The translations under genes and the position numbers were made by a program. Source: Bacteroidota bacterium (GTDB taxonomy: Bacteria; Bacteroidota; Bacteroidia; Bacteroidales; FEN-979). From it: a DNA stretch of 64,000 nt. The notes under the pieces were generated by a model. The model was not told the DNA's origin and ran no database searches. It was given only the letters and a program-made list of their open reading frames with translations. Numbering within the stretch: position 1 is the first letter of the stretch; each line of letters opens with the position of its first letter. The DNA lies in contig JAPLDH010000049.1 of assembly GCA_026391355.1 (NCBI GenBank), forward strand, positions 1-64,000, in the 5' to 3' direction. Positions 44,454 through 54,045 of the stretch are shown in pieces.

Positions 44454-45752
44454 ATGAGAAAAATCATTACCCTCTTTTTTATGTTCCTTATTTTTCCACA
44501 GTGCTCAGAGCATAATAATGAGCCAACTGAAAAGGAGCAATCACTGGCAGTAAAAAAGTTCTCCATAACTCCCCATCAAATCAATCCTGATAACCGGCTA
44601 AAAATTGACTCCAAAAGAAAAGAAGTAAAAAATACCGGTAAAAAGATTCCCAAGATTGCAAAGAAAATACCTGAACACCTTCCTGTATCAATTCCACCGA
44701 AAAACCAGCAGTCAGGTAATGATTCTTTATTTTTCAACAAAATGCAGTACCTCCGGAGAGAGAAAATTGAAATTGATATAAATGAACCAATAAGCCGTGA
44801 ATATTTATTTTCTACAATTGAAAACGGCAATTTTCCATCGATGATCACCCTGAGCCGGGAACGGTTTTTACAAATAAACTTTGATAACGATATTCTTGAC
44901 AACACCGACAGGTTTTTTACTAATGGGATCCGCTTCGATTTTATCAGTCCTTTAATGCAGCAATATCCCCTGAGCAGGTTAATGGTGCCATATTGGGGTA
45001 AGGGGATGAATTATTATGGTATATCCCTGGTTCAGGACATGTATACACCCTCTACGACCAAGCTGGGGGGGATACTATACGGTGACAGGCCTTATGCTGC
45101 ATATCTTTTCGTTGGTAATTTCAAGATCACAAATGATGAACTGAAGAAGTTCCGCCAGACCAGTGAACTGGATCTGGGTATCATCGGTCCTTATTCCATG
45201 GGCGATTTCGTACAGAAAACTTTTCATAACAATGTTCCAACGAATTCAGAACCATTGGGTTGGGAATACCAAATCAAAAATGATGTTGTGGTCAATTACA
45301 ATATTAACCTGGAAAAGGGTGTTCTTTCCCTGAGAAATTTTGAAGGGGTTATCAATGCGAATGGAGCTATTGGAACATTGTATACTAATATCGGTGCAGG
45401 ATTTATGATAAGAACAGGATTTTTCAATCCTTATTTTAATAATCTTGGAATTTCCAGACAATTATTTTCTGAAGGAAAATCATACCGGCATACACAACTA
45501 TTTCTATCCCTGAAAACAACCGGAAAAATGGTCGGATACGATGCAACCCTTGAAGGAGGTGTATTTAACAGGAACAGCGCATACATGATCTCTTCCGGTT
45601 CCGTCTCTCGTCTTGTTTTTCAATCATCTGCCAGTGTCAAATTTACCTTTGGCGGGTTCTCCTATTCCATCGAACAATTTGTGCTAAGCCCTGAATTTCA
45701 TAATGGCTGGTGGCATAAATGGGTACATATGAACCTGGCCTTCTGCCTTTAA
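44454..45752 (+). CDS. LpxR-like lipid A deacylase
   Basis: 432 residues from ATG 44454, which gives a hydrophobic leader with Cys (FFMFLIFPQCSEHNN), perhaps a lipoprotein. A Lys-rich linker of about 85 residues precedes the barrel. The barrel has the LpxR pattern: NFDNDILDNTDRFFTNGIRF (Asn/Asp calcium and active-site region), LVQDMYTPSTTKLGG, and GDRPYAAYLFVG. LpxR removes the 3'-acyloxyacyl group of lipid A in a Ca-dependent way. The family match is good, activity unproven. Follows lpxK on the same strand. Confidence 0.83.
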   Translation: MRKIITLFFMFLIFPQCSEHNNEPTEKEQSLAVKKFSITPHQINPDNRLKIDSKRKEVKNTGKKIPKIAKKIPEHLPVSIPPKNQQSGNDSLFFNKMQYLRREKIEIDINEPISREYLFSTIENGNFPSMITLSRERFLQINFDNDILDNTDRFFTNGIRFDFISPLMQQYPLSRLMVPYWGKGMNYYGISLVQDMYTPSTTKLGGILYGDRPYAAYLFVGNFKITNDELKKFRQTSELDLGIIGPYSMGDFVQKTFHNNVPTNSEPLGWEYQIKNDVVVNYNINLEKGVLSLRNFEGVINANGAIGTLYTNIGAGFMIRTGFFNPYFNNLGISRQLFSEGKSYRHTQLFLSLKTTGKMVGYDATLEGGVFNRNSAYMISSGSVSRLVFQSSASVKFTFGGFSYSIEQFVLSPEFHNGWWHKWVHMNLAFCL

Positions 45753-45803
45753 TTGTTGAAAAATAAATCATGGTCCGGGCGTCTGTCTCAGGCGAATTAG
45801 TTA

Positions 45804-45811
45804 TATTTTTG
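45804..45811 (+). promoter_or_regulatory. -7 box (TATTTTTG) of dnaB
   Basis: TAnnTTTG 37 bases before the dnaB ATG; AAGGAG at 45835-45840 is the ribosome binding site. Confidence 0.45.
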
Positions 45812-45848
45812 AAGAATTGAACATCATACTTAATAAGGAGAATAAATT

Positions 45849-47381
45849 ATGCCGCTGAACAGGGAAGATAATAATGAATTACAGAGAAATGCAAAAAAAC
45901 GTTTACTTAAACCGGGAGTGAATCAGATATTACAGGATCATGGGAAATTACAACCGCAGGCACTGGACCTTGAGGAAGCTGTGCTCGGGGCGATGATGCT
46001 TGAAAAAGACAAGTTATCGGCGGTGATTGAACTTCTTCAACCTGAAGTATTTTACAAAACCGAGCATCAGCTCATATTTGCTGCCATACAGCGATTATTT
46101 GGAAATGTGAAACCAGTTGACATACTTACAGTTACAGATGAACTAAGACAAAGCGGGGATCTTGAAGTAGTCGGAGGACCCTATTACATTGCAATGCTTA
46201 CCAACCGTGTTGCATCATCTGCAAACATAGAATTTCATGCAAGAATATTACTACAAAAACATATTCAGCGTGAATTGATCCGGATTTCATCAGATGTGAT
46301 CAAGGATGCATACGAAGATACAACGGATGTATTTGATCTCCTTGATAAAGCAGAGAGTCATTTGTTTTCTGTCAGTGAAACCAGCCTCAGAAGAAATGTC
46401 AGATCAATGCAATCTCTTGTTAAAGAAGCGATTGATGAAATTGCTGCAGGACGGAAGCATGAAGGAACGCTGAAAGGGGTTGGTTCAGGTTTTACAGAAG
46501 TTGACAGGATTACCGCCGGTTGGCAAAAATCTGACCTGATCATCCTTGCCTCCCGTCCAGGTATGGGAAAGACTGCCTTTGCCCTGACCATGGCACGAAA
46601 TGTAGCTGTTGACTTTAAACAACCGGTTGCTGTTTTTTCTCTTGAAATGTCTGCCATTCAACTGGTTATGAGGTTAATCGCCAGTGAGACTGAAATTGCG
46701 GCAGAAAAGCTGAAAAGAGGAAACCTTGAAGATTATGAATGGGAACAACTGAATACGAGGATCTCCTCACTTATAGATGCACCGCTTTTTATCGATGACA
46801 CCCCGGCATTGACCGTTTTTGAACTTCGTGCCAAAAGCAGGAGGTTAAAAGCCCAGCATAATGTCAGTCTGATTATTCTTGATTACCTTCAACTGATGCA
46901 AGGTGCTCCCGAGCATAAAGGTAACCGGGAACAGGAAATCAGCAATATTTCAAGGTCCCTGAAAAGTCTTGCCAAAGAACTTGATATCCCAATAATTGCC
47001 CTTTCCCAGTTAAGCCGTGAAGTTGAAAAGCGAATTGTGAAGAAACCCATTTTGTCTGATCTTCGTGAATCGGGATCCATTGAACAGGATGCTGATATGG
47101 TTCTTTTTATCTACCGTCCGGAATATTATAAAGTTGATGATGATGCTTATGGTGGTTCAACCGAAGGAATAGCCGAAATCAGTATTGCCAAGAACCGAAA
47201 TGGAGCGACAAAAGACCTAAAGCTTAAGTTTATTGCTAAGTATGCCAAGTTTGTCGACCTCGAGGTAAATTTCAAATCGTCAGATACTTTTTCACCCAGT
47301 GAAACGTTTGAGACTCCGAAAAGAGTAAAGACGGTGATGTCAAAAATGGATGATGATGACAAGAATGAACCTGCGTTTTAA
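45849..47381 (+). CDS. dnaB: Replicative DNA helicase DnaB
   Basis: 510 residues, full length. Hexameric 5'-3' helicase of the replication fork. N-terminal domain from LQPQALDLEEAVLGAMMLEKD; linker; RecA-like domain with Walker A RPGMGKT (Gly238-Thr242), FSLEMSAIQLVMRLIASE, LIILDYLQLMQG (Walker B), SLKSLAKELDIPIIALSQLSREVEKR, and LRESGSIEQDADMV with LKFIAKYAKF near the end. No intein interrupts it. The last 32 bases overlap the next gene. Confidence 0.96.
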   Translation: MPLNREDNNELQRNAKKRLLKPGVNQILQDHGKLQPQALDLEEAVLGAMMLEKDKLSAVIELLQPEVFYKTEHQLIFAAIQRLFGNVKPVDILTVTDELRQSGDLEVVGGPYYIAMLTNRVASSANIEFHARILLQKHIQRELIRISSDVIKDAYEDTTDVFDLLDKAESHLFSVSETSLRRNVRSMQSLVKEAIDEIAAGRKHEGTLKGVGSGFTEVDRITAGWQKSDLIILASRPGMGKTAFALTMARNVAVDFKQPVAVFSLEMSAIQLVMRLIASETEIAAEKLKRGNLEDYEWEQLNTRISSLIDAPLFIDDTPALTVFELRAKSRRLKAQHNVSLIILDYLQLMQGAPEHKGNREQEISNISRSLKSLAKELDIPIIALSQLSREVEKRIVKKPILSDLRESGSIEQDADMVLFIYRPEYYKVDDDAYGGSTEGIAEISIAKNRNGATKDLKLKFIAKYAKFVDLEVNFKSSDTFSPSETFETPKRVKTVMSKMDDDDKNEPAF

Positions 47382-48645
47382 ATTTCCGAAAAAATTATTA
47401 TTCCTTCTTTTTTTCTTTTTGGCGCTTCAGGTCCGGCCGGCATCAATTCTGATTCCCATGGATGAGAATCAAAAAAATCACCTGAAAGCTTATGGAATAG
47501 CATATTGGGTTTTGAAGCACGACCTGGAGGTTGACTGGCTTTTAAACTATAAGGGTGGTAGTTTTTTGTTTTCCTATTCAAAACCTTTAGAAGATGAATG
47601 TGCTATTCGCGGGGTATCCTTCCAAGTGATAGCAGACGCACAGGTAAACGCAATTCTTGAAGAAATCGCCGATCCGCAGATCAACGAAGAGCGGATAAAA
47701 CTTCATAAAGCTCCGAGGATCGCCGTTTATTCACCCAAAAACAAACTACCATGGGATGATGCAGTAACATTGGTATTGACATATGCAGAAATTCCATATG
47801 ATATAATCTATGATGCAGAGATTATGAATGGCATACTACCAACTTACGATTGGCTCCATTTGCACCATGAAGATTTTACAGGACAATATGGAAAATTCTG
47901 GGCAGCCTATAAAACCTATGCATGGTATCAGGAAGATCAGCGGATAAGTGAAGAAATGGCACATAAGTTCGGTTTTACAAAAGTATCCCAGTTAAAGCTT
48001 GCTGTAGCAAAAAATATCCGGGATTTTGTTGCCGGAGGAGGGTATATGTTTTCGATGTGCTCTGCTCCAGATAGTTTTGATATTGCCCTGGGAGCAGAGG
48101 GTGTAGATATCTGTGATGTTATGTTCGATGGGGACCCTCCTGATCCCAATGCACAAGCAAAGCTGGATTTCAGCAAATGCTTTGCTTTCCAGAACTTTTT
48201 GATCAGTATGAATCCTTATGAGTACAGGAAATCAAACATTGATGTAACAGATACCCGGCCCAGAAGCATCAACCAGACAAATGATTTCTTTACTTTGTTT
48301 GACTTTTCTGCAAAATGGGATCCTGTTCCCACCATGCTTTGCCAGGATCATGAAAAGGTTATCAAAGGTTTTATGGGGCAAACAACAGCATTTAATGAAA
48401 AATACCTGAAACCTTCAACCCTGGTAATGGGTGAAAATAAGGCATTTGGCGAAGCAAGATACATACATGGGGAATTTGGAAATGGTACCTGGACATTCTA
48501 TGGAGGACATGATCCGGAAGATTATCAGCATTTCGTTGGAGATCCTCCGACTGATCTGAATCTTCATCCGAATTCACCCGGTTACAGGCTTATCCTGAAC
48601 AATGTTTTATTTCCTGCTGCAAAAAAAGAGAAAAGAAAAACCTGA
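47350..48645 (+). CDS. Secreted amidotransferase-like protein of unknown role
   Basis: Up to 431 residues; Met at 47365 (MNLRFKFPKK) is also a good start and both overlap dnaB. A signal peptide (LLFLLFFFLALQVRPAS) is followed by SILIPMDENQKNHLKAYG. The middle has FVAGGGYMFSMCSAPDSF, a Gly-rich turn with a Cys (codon 48058-48060) like the nucleophile elbow of class I glutamine amidotransferase folds, and HLHHEDFTGQYGKFW as in DUF4159-type proteins; near the end FGNGTWTFYGGHDPEDYQH. I recall Bacteroidota homologues labelled asparagine synthetase B, but no such synthetase motifs are present and the label looks wrong. Envelope location inferred. Confidence 0.65.
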   Translation: MMMTRMNLRFKFPKKLLFLLFFFLALQVRPASILIPMDENQKNHLKAYGIAYWVLKHDLEVDWLLNYKGGSFLFSYSKPLEDECAIRGVSFQVIADAQVNAILEEIADPQINEERIKLHKAPRIAVYSPKNKLPWDDAVTLVLTYAEIPYDIIYDAEIMNGILPTYDWLHLHHEDFTGQYGKFWAAYKTYAWYQEDQRISEEMAHKFGFTKVSQLKLAVAKNIRDFVAGGGYMFSMCSAPDSFDIALGAEGVDICDVMFDGDPPDPNAQAKLDFSKCFAFQNFLISMNPYEYRKSNIDVTDTRPRSINQTNDFFTLFDFSAKWDPVPTMLCQDHEKVIKGFMGQTTAFNEKYLKPSTLVMGENKAFGEARYIHGEFGNGTWTFYGGHDPEDYQHFVGDPPTDLNLHPNSPGYRLILNNVLFPAAKKEKRKT

Positions 48646-48654
48646 CATTACGGT

Positions 48655-49497
48655 TTAATTCCTTAAATGACCGGGGTTGTTGGTCCAGTGGTAATCATTT
48701 CCTTCAAAATCATAATTTATTCGGTTGTTGCATCCATCCGATGAAATAAAGCTGATTATGCCGGTTGGAATGGCAGCGTTCTTTATGGAAAAATGAATGA
48801 TCCCTTTTGTAAACCATGGACACATCACATTATTTTCCAATGTATCGAAATATGCTTGGAAAGAATGTCCCCTTGATGATGTACCGGAGCATATACCCTT
48901 CATCAAGAAAGATGCAACTTCCGTATTATTGAAACCCGCTGAAGATATTTTCAACTCGGTTTCAGAATTCAGGTTGACAATACTACTTACGCTGTCAGAA
49001 AGATATTTTAGGAGCATCCCATTTTTTATACGCTGAATAAATACCAGATTATTTGATTCATTTGTACCTGTAAAAATAATACTGTCAGTGAAACCAAGAA
49101 ACTCCCCGCATTCGTCATAATAATCAATAAAATTAACGGTGGTCACAGACCCGGGAACAAGAAAACAGGTATCAGACACTGCCTCAAATCTTCCAAACCT
49201 GTGAATGCTGTCAGAGCACATGGAACCGGTAAAGCAGAATGAATACTTATGTTGTGATGGTTTGTAACCAACCAGTGCAGAGTCGATAACAGCCAAGTGG
49301 GAAGCTTGTAACAGAGAGTCATTCTGAGACCTTATAATCATATTAAAGATGAACCTGAACTCACTCTGGGACCATACAATTTCATTGGCCACATTCAGAT
49401 TTGCACGAAGGTCTGTTTCACTATTCTTATTCTTGGTGCAACTGATAAAAATTGCAAAAAGTGAACAAATAAAGAATAAGGTAGAAATTCTTTTCAT
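48655..49497 (-). CDS. Hypothetical lipoprotein
   Basis: 280 residues. Lipoprotein signal: STLFFICSLFAIFISCTK with Cys in a lipobox-like IFISC. The rest is beta-rich with several Cys (CFTGSMCSDSI, YYDECGEFLGF, MCPWF) and no family I recognise. It has its own minus-strand -7 box (TACCTTTG at 49526-49519). Its stop faces that of the amidotransferase-like gene 9 bases away. Function unknown; envelope location inferred. Confidence 0.8.
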   Translation of the reverse strand: MKRISTLFFICSLFAIFISCTKNKNSETDLRANLNVANEIVWSQSEFRFIFNMIIRSQNDSLLQASHLAVIDSALVGYKPSQHKYSFCFTGSMCSDSIHRFGRFEAVSDTCFLVPGSVTTVNFIDYYDECGEFLGFTDSIIFTGTNESNNLVFIQRIKNGMLLKYLSDSVSSIVNLNSETELKISSAGFNNTEVASFLMKGICSGTSSRGHSFQAYFDTLENNVMCPWFTKGIIHFSIKNAAIPTGIISFISSDGCNNRINYDFEGNDYHWTNNPGHLRN

Positions 49498-49518
49498 GAA
49501 CTTTTGTTAACCATTAAA

Positions 49519-49526
49519 CAAAGGTA
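49519..49526 (-). promoter_or_regulatory. -7 box (TACCTTTG) of the lipoprotein gene
   Basis: TAnnTTTG on the minus strand, 21 bases before the ATG at 49497; between the lipoprotein gene and the end of folA. Confidence 0.5.
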
Positions 49527-49542
49527 AATAAAAATTCTTGAA

Positions 49543-50031
49543 CTACCTGATCTTCTCATAAATTTGGAATGAATAAGGAAAGCCATTTAAGGAATCTATC
49601 CGTTGATTTTCCGAGGAAATGAGTTTCCATTCATTTAAAGAAAAATCAGGGAAAAAAACATCCCCTTCAAAATCCGCGTGTATCCTTGTGACATATAACC
49701 GGTCGGTAAGAGGCATAAACTGCTTATAAATAGAAGCCCCGCCAATAATAAAATTCTCCTCATCAGGATTACAGCATTTAAGTGCATCGAGGATAGAGGT
49801 AACCATGAGACAACCTTCAAAACAATCCAGGGGATCGTCGGTTATTACGATGCTCCTGCGATTAGGCAATGGTTTTAAGGGCAATGATTCATACGTACGC
49901 TTACCCATGATTATGGTATGGCCTGTGGTTAGTTTTTTAAACCATTTCAGGTCTTCCGGTATGTGACACAGGAGTTTGTTATCTTTTCCTATTGCATTAT
50001 TCTGGGCAATGGCAACAATGATCGAGTTCAT
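49543..50031 (-). CDS. folA: Dihydrofolate reductase
   Basis: 162 residues, normal size. Reduces dihydrofolate to tetrahydrofolate with NADPH. Seen: IIVAIAQNNAIGKDNKLLCHIPEDLKWFKK with the active-site Glu/Asp position in PEDLKWF, HTIIMGKRTYESLP, FIIGGASIYKQFM, and DRLYVTRI. Third gene of the minus-strand operon: 14 bases after thyA, whose reaction makes the dihydrofolate it recycles. Confidence 0.96.
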   Translation of the reverse strand: MNSIIVAIAQNNAIGKDNKLLCHIPEDLKWFKKLTTGHTIIMGKRTYESLPLKPLPNRRSIVITDDPLDCFEGCLMVTSILDALKCCNPDEENFIIGGASIYKQFMPLTDRLYVTRIHADFEGDVFFPDFSLNEWKLISSENQRIDSLNGFPYSFQIYEKIR

Positions 50032-50045
50032 GGATGATTATAACT

Positions 50046-50840
50046 TTAAACTGCAATGTCTCCTTTTATATGAGGATGTGCCTGGTAGTTCTGCAATTCA
50101 AAATCCGTATAAGTGAAATCATCGATCCTTGTAATTTCAGGATTGATAATTAATGCAGGTAGAGGAAAAGGAGTTCGTGTCAATTGCAGATTAACCTGAT
50201 CCAGATGATTCAGGTAAATATGGGCATCTCCGAGGGTATGAACGAATTCACCCGGTTCAAGACCGGTCGCGCGTGCCATCATCATTGTCAAAAGGGCATA
50301 AGAAGCAATATTGAATGGTACTCCTATGAAAATGTCACAGCTTCGCTGGTACATCTGGCATGACAGGTTATTACCTGCTACATAGAACTGAAAGAGCAGG
50401 TGACATGGAGGCAATGCCATTTCATTGAGTTGGCCAACATTCCATGCACTCACGATATGTCGTCTGGAATCGGGATTTTCCCTGATGGATTTCACCACAT
50501 TTGCTATCTGGTCAATCTTATCACCGACGGCAACCGGCCATGATCGCCATTGGTATCCGTAGATGGGACCCAATTCCCCTTCTTCATCTGCCCATTCATT
50601 CCATATTTTAACCCCATTATCCTGAAGATATTTAACATTTGTGCTTCCTTTCAAAAACCAGAGCAGTTCATGAATGATCGATTTCAGATGGAGTTTTTTG
50701 GTTGTCAGTAAGGGAAAGCCTTCATTCAATTGAAATCTCATTTGGTAGCCAAATACGCTGAGTGCCCCTGTACCGGTGCGGTCCGTTTTATGGTATCCGT
50801 TTTTCAGAACATGATCCAACAGGTCAAGATATTGCTTCAT
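50046..50840 (-). CDS. thyA: Thymidylate synthase ThyA
   Basis: 264 residues, same length as the E. coli enzyme. Converts dUMP to dTMP with methylene-THF. Catalytic Cys146 is in [13 protein letters not shown]; the Arg pair that binds phosphate is in [31 protein letters not shown] and the HIYLNHLDQ block are intact. Between a bifunctional nuclease gene (13 bases) and folA (14 bases), so one transcript serves dTMP synthesis and folate recycling. Confidence 0.97.
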   Translation of the reverse strand: MKQYLDLLDHVLKNGYHKTDRTGTGALSVFGYQMRFQLNEGFPLLTTKKLHLKSIIHELLWFLKGSTNVKYLQDNGVKIWNEWADEEGELGPIYGYQWRSWPVAVGDKIDQIANVVKSIRENPDSRRHIVSAWNVGQLNEMALPPCHLLFQFYVAGNNLSCQMYQRSCDIFIGVPFNIASYALLTMMMARATGLEPGEFVHTLGDAHIYLNHLDQVNLQLTRTPFPLPALIINPEITRIDDFTYTDFELQNYQAHPHIKGDIAV

Positions 50841-50853
50841 AAGATGGAATAAA

Positions 50854-51438
50854 CTAGCGTTTCTTTATTTCATCTCTAATCCGGGAGGCTTTCTCATAAT
50901 CTTCATTCTCCACGGCCGTCATCAGCAATTCTTCCAGTTCAGGCAGAGAATACCCGGCATAGCCGGTTGTTTCCTCCAGGTTTATGCGTTTTTTAGCTTC
51001 CTTTGGAGGTTTATTGCTTTCGTTTTCCTCATCCATGATAATGCCTGCAGCCCCCATGATATCCTCATAGGTAAATACCGGACAATTAAAACGGAGTGAG
51101 AGAGCGATGGCATCAGAAGTCCGGGAATCAATCTCTATTTCCTCATCTCCATTACTGCAAATCAAGATCGCATAAAAAACGCCTTCACTGAATTTATTAA
51201 TTATGACCTCACTTATACTAATATTAAAGGACTCAGCAAAAGATTTAAACAGGTCATGTGTCAATGGACGTGGCGTTTTGATCTTTTCAAGTTCAATTGC
51301 AATCGCCTGTGCTTCAAAGCCCCCAATGATTATCGGTAACCTTCTTTTCCCGTTGCGTTCGCCCAAAATCAGCGCATATGCCCCACTCTGAGACTGGCTG
51401 TATGACATACCGATAATGTCAAGTCTTAACTTTTCCAT
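50854..51438 (-). CDS. Bifunctional nuclease (DUF151) protein with UVR motif
   Basis: 194 residues. N-terminal DUF151/BFN domain: [29 protein letters not shown] and [30 protein letters not shown]-terminal UvrB/UvrC-type helical motif: [27 protein letters not shown]. Plant and bacterial relatives cut RNA and DNA in vitro, but the physiological role is uncertain. Leads the operon with thyA and folA and has a promoter back-to-back with that of hppA. Confidence 0.9.
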   Translation of the reverse strand: MEKLRLDIIGMSYSQSQSGAYALILGERNGKRRLPIIIGGFEAQAIAIELEKIKTPRPLTHDLFKSFAESFNISISEVIINKFSEGVFYAILICSNGDEEIEIDSRTSDAIALSLRFNCPVFTYEDIMGAAGIIMDEENESNKPPKEAKKRINLEETTGYAGYSLPELEELLMTAVENEDYEKASRIRDEIKKR

Positions 51439-51461
51439 TCTAAATTTCCCTTTCCCAATTA

Positions 51462-51492
51462 CAAACCTACGTGATTTTTCTCAATCTTTCAA
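51462..51492 (-). promoter_or_regulatory. Promoter of the nuclease-thyA-folA operon
   Basis: Minus strand: -33 TTG (51492-51490), 20-base spacer, -7 TAGGTTTG (51469-51462), 23 bases before the ATG. Confidence 0.6.
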
Positions 51493-51494
51493 AG

Positions 51495-51523
51495 TTGGAT
51501 TGAAAAAAAACTCTTTATCTTTG
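51495..51523 (+). promoter_or_regulatory. Promoter of hppA
   Basis: -33 TTG (51495-51497), 18-base spacer, -7 TATCTTTG (51516-51523). The leader is about 45 bases. The -33 elements of this and the minus-strand promoter lie only 2 bases apart, so the two may interfere. Confidence 0.62.
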
Positions 51524-51573
51524 AAAAATCATTTTTAAATTTGGAACGGTTCTAAATTAATCAAATACAACTT

Positions 51574-53988
51574 ATGAAAAAAACGAGTATTCTTCTGGCA
51601 GCGCTGATGCTGCCTTTTTTAACATTTGCCAGTGAGGCAGATTTAAAGATCCCTTCACTTAATTCCAACCAGAATTCACTCCTTTATTTCGGCTTTCTGA
51701 TCTGTTTTCTGGGTATTTTGTTCGGGTATTATCAATTCAGGAAGGTAAAGGCATTGCAGGCGCATAAATCGATGTCGGATGTTTCGAAGATCATCTTTGA
51801 GACTTGTAAGACCTACCTTATCCAGCAAGGGAAATTTCTGGTGATTTTATTTCTTTTCATCGGACTTTGCATTGCTTTCTATTTCGGTGGCCTGCAGGAG
51901 AAATCATTTGGAGCTGTTTTACTGATCCTTAGCTGGACGATCGTCGGTATCCTTGGATCATACGGTGTTGCATGGTTCGGGATCCGGATGAATACATTAG
52001 CCAACAGCCGTATGGCATTTGCTTCGCTTGAAAGAAAACCCATCAAATTATTGAATATTCCACTGGATTCAGGTATGAGTATTGGCGTTATGCTGATCTG
52101 TGTTGAACTGATCATGATGCTGATCATCCTGTTGTTCGTCCCAAGGGAATTAGCCGGGGCCAGTTTTATCGGTTTTGCCATTGGGGAATCCCTTGGCGCT
52201 TCCGCTTTGCGTATTGCAGGAGGTATTTTCACCAAGATTGCCGATATCGGTTCTGACCTGATGAAAGTTGTTTTCAAGATCAAGGAAGATGATCCCAGAA
52301 ATCCAGGGGTTATTGCCGACTGTACCGGTGACAATGCAGGTGATAGTGTTGGCCCGACTGCTGACGGATTCGAAACTTACGGGGTAACCGGTGTTGCACT
52401 GATCTCTTTTATCGTGTTGGCAGTATCAAGTGTTGAGACCCAAAGGCAGTTGCTTACCTGGATCTTCGTGATGCGTATCCTCATGGTTATTACTTCCATC
52501 TCTGCATTCTATATTAACAAGATTCTAAGCCATTTTCTTTACAGTAAACAGGATGATATTGATTTTGAACGTCCCCTGACCAACCTTGTCTGGATCACCT
52601 CTATTTTATCTATCATCGTAACCTTTATCGCAAGTTATGCTATGATAGGCAGCCTGAGCAACAATCTCTGGCTGGTACTTTCCATCATCATCAGTTGCGG
52701 TACGCTTGGTGCAGCTTTAATACCGGAATTTACCAAGATATTTACCAGTCCAAAATCGAAACATGTAAATGAAGTGGTGACGGCCTCCAAAGAAGGCGGT
52801 GCTTCCCTGAACATCCTTTCCGGCCTCGTAGCCGGTAACTTCAGCGCTTTCTGGCAGGGAATCGTTTTCCTCACCTTGATGTTCGTTGCCTATATGGCAA
52901 GTAAGCATGGCCTGGATGCCTTTATGGGTTATCCGTCCATCTTTGCCTTCGGGCTGGTTGCTTTCGGGTTTCTGGGCATGGGACCTGTTACTATTGCAGT
53001 TGACAGCTATGGACCCGTCACCGATAATGCACAATCTGTTTATGAACTTTCGCTGATTGAAGAAAACAAGGAACAGGTTTCCATTGAAATCCAGAAAGAT
53101 TTCGGATTTAAGCCTGATTTCGAAAAAGCAAAGCATTATCTCGAAGCAAATGATGGCGCCGGAAACACCTTTAAGGCAACAGCCAAACCCGTGTTAATCG
53201 GAACAGCCGTGGTAGGTGCGACTACAATGATTTTCTCCTTGATCCTTGTTATCAAAAAACAATTCGGGATCAACCCTCAGGACATCTTAAATATTCTCAA
53301 TCCCTTTACAATCCTTGGATTCCTGATGGGCGGCGCTGTGATATATTGGTTTACAGGCGCTTCGATCCAGGCTGTTACGACAGGCGCTTACCGCGCTGTT
53401 GAGTATATCAAGAAAAACATCCACCTCGATGAAAATTCAGAAAAGAAAGCATCGATCGAAACTTCCAAGGAAGTGGTGAAAATTTGTACACAATATGCAC
53501 AAACAGGGATGTTCAACATTTTCATCGCCATCTTTTCTTTTGCCCTTGCCATCGCTTTTTTTTCAGGATACCAGGATACCAATATCAGTGACTTGCATAA
53601 TCCTTTACGGTACCCGGCTGCAGCCTTCTTTGTAAGTTATCTTATCTCCATTGCATTTTTCGGATTGTTCCAGGCAGTTTTTATGGCCAATGCCGGAGGG
53701 GCATGGGATAATGCAAAGAAAGTGGTGGAAGTGGATCTGAAAGAAAAAGGAACAGCGCTTCACGATGCTACTATTGTTGGAGATACAGTTGGAGACCCGT
53801 TTAAAGATACATCATCTGTGGCAATGAACCCGATCATCAAGTTCACTACCCTGTTCGGTTTGTTGGCAATGGAAATAGCAATTTCACCCAATTTCTACTC
53901 CATGGCGCCTTACATTGGGATTGTTTTCTTCGTAATTGCACTTTATTTTGTTTACAGATCATTCTATAAAATGCGGATCAGGAAGTGA
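51574..53988 (+). CDS. hppA: Membrane-bound pyrophosphatase, divergent type
   Basis: 804 residues, about 16-17 membrane segments, with a possible signal-like N-terminus (ILLAALMLPFLTFAS). It pumps H+ or Na+ across the inner membrane using pyrophosphate. Core motifs are present: KIKEDDPRNPGVIADCTGDN, then AGDSVGPTADGFETYGVTG, EFTKIFTSP, and the end HDATIVGDTVGDPFKDTSS. But the usual DNVGDNVGDCAGMGADLFE is changed here to DCTGDNAGDSVGPTADGFE. GAGNTFKATAK has Lys where K+-dependent enzymes have Ala, so K+ independence is inferred. This resembles the evolutionarily divergent, Na+-regulated H+-PPases described from Chlorobium. Confidence 0.88.
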   Translation: MKKTSILLAALMLPFLTFASEADLKIPSLNSNQNSLLYFGFLICFLGILFGYYQFRKVKALQAHKSMSDVSKIIFETCKTYLIQQGKFLVILFLFIGLCIAFYFGGLQEKSFGAVLLILSWTIVGILGSYGVAWFGIRMNTLANSRMAFASLERKPIKLLNIPLDSGMSIGVMLICVELIMMLIILLFVPRELAGASFIGFAIGESLGASALRIAGGIFTKIADIGSDLMKVVFKIKEDDPRNPGVIADCTGDNAGDSVGPTADGFETYGVTGVALISFIVLAVSSVETQRQLLTWIFVMRILMVITSISAFYINKILSHFLYSKQDDIDFERPLTNLVWITSILSIIVTFIASYAMIGSLSNNLWLVLSIIISCGTLGAALIPEFTKIFTSPKSKHVNEVVTASKEGGASLNILSGLVAGNFSAFWQGIVFLTLMFVAYMASKHGLDAFMGYPSIFAFGLVAFGFLGMGPVTIAVDSYGPVTDNAQSVYELSLIEENKEQVSIEIQKDFGFKPDFEKAKHYLEANDGAGNTFKATAKPVLIGTAVVGATTMIFSLILVIKKQFGINPQDILNILNPFTILGFLMGGAVIYWFTGASIQAVTTGAYRAVEYIKKNIHLDENSEKKASIETSKEVVKICTQYAQTGMFNIFIAIFSFALAIAFFSGYQDTNISDLHNPLRYPAAAFFVSYLISIAFFGLFQAVFMANAGGAWDNAKKVVEVDLKEKGTALHDATIVGDTVGDPFKDTSSVAMNPIIKFTTLFGLLAMEIAISPNFYSMAPYIGIVFFVIALYFVYRSFYKMRIRK

Positions 53989-54045
53989 AAGATCATTTCC
54001 TTTGCTCATGAGATACAAATTAACAAACCATCTAACCATAACAGC

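Noticed and set aside
47350-48645. Calling this gene asparagine synthetase B
   Set aside because: No N-terminal catalytic Cys of that enzyme and no ATP-pyrophosphatase loop; it has a signal peptide instead.
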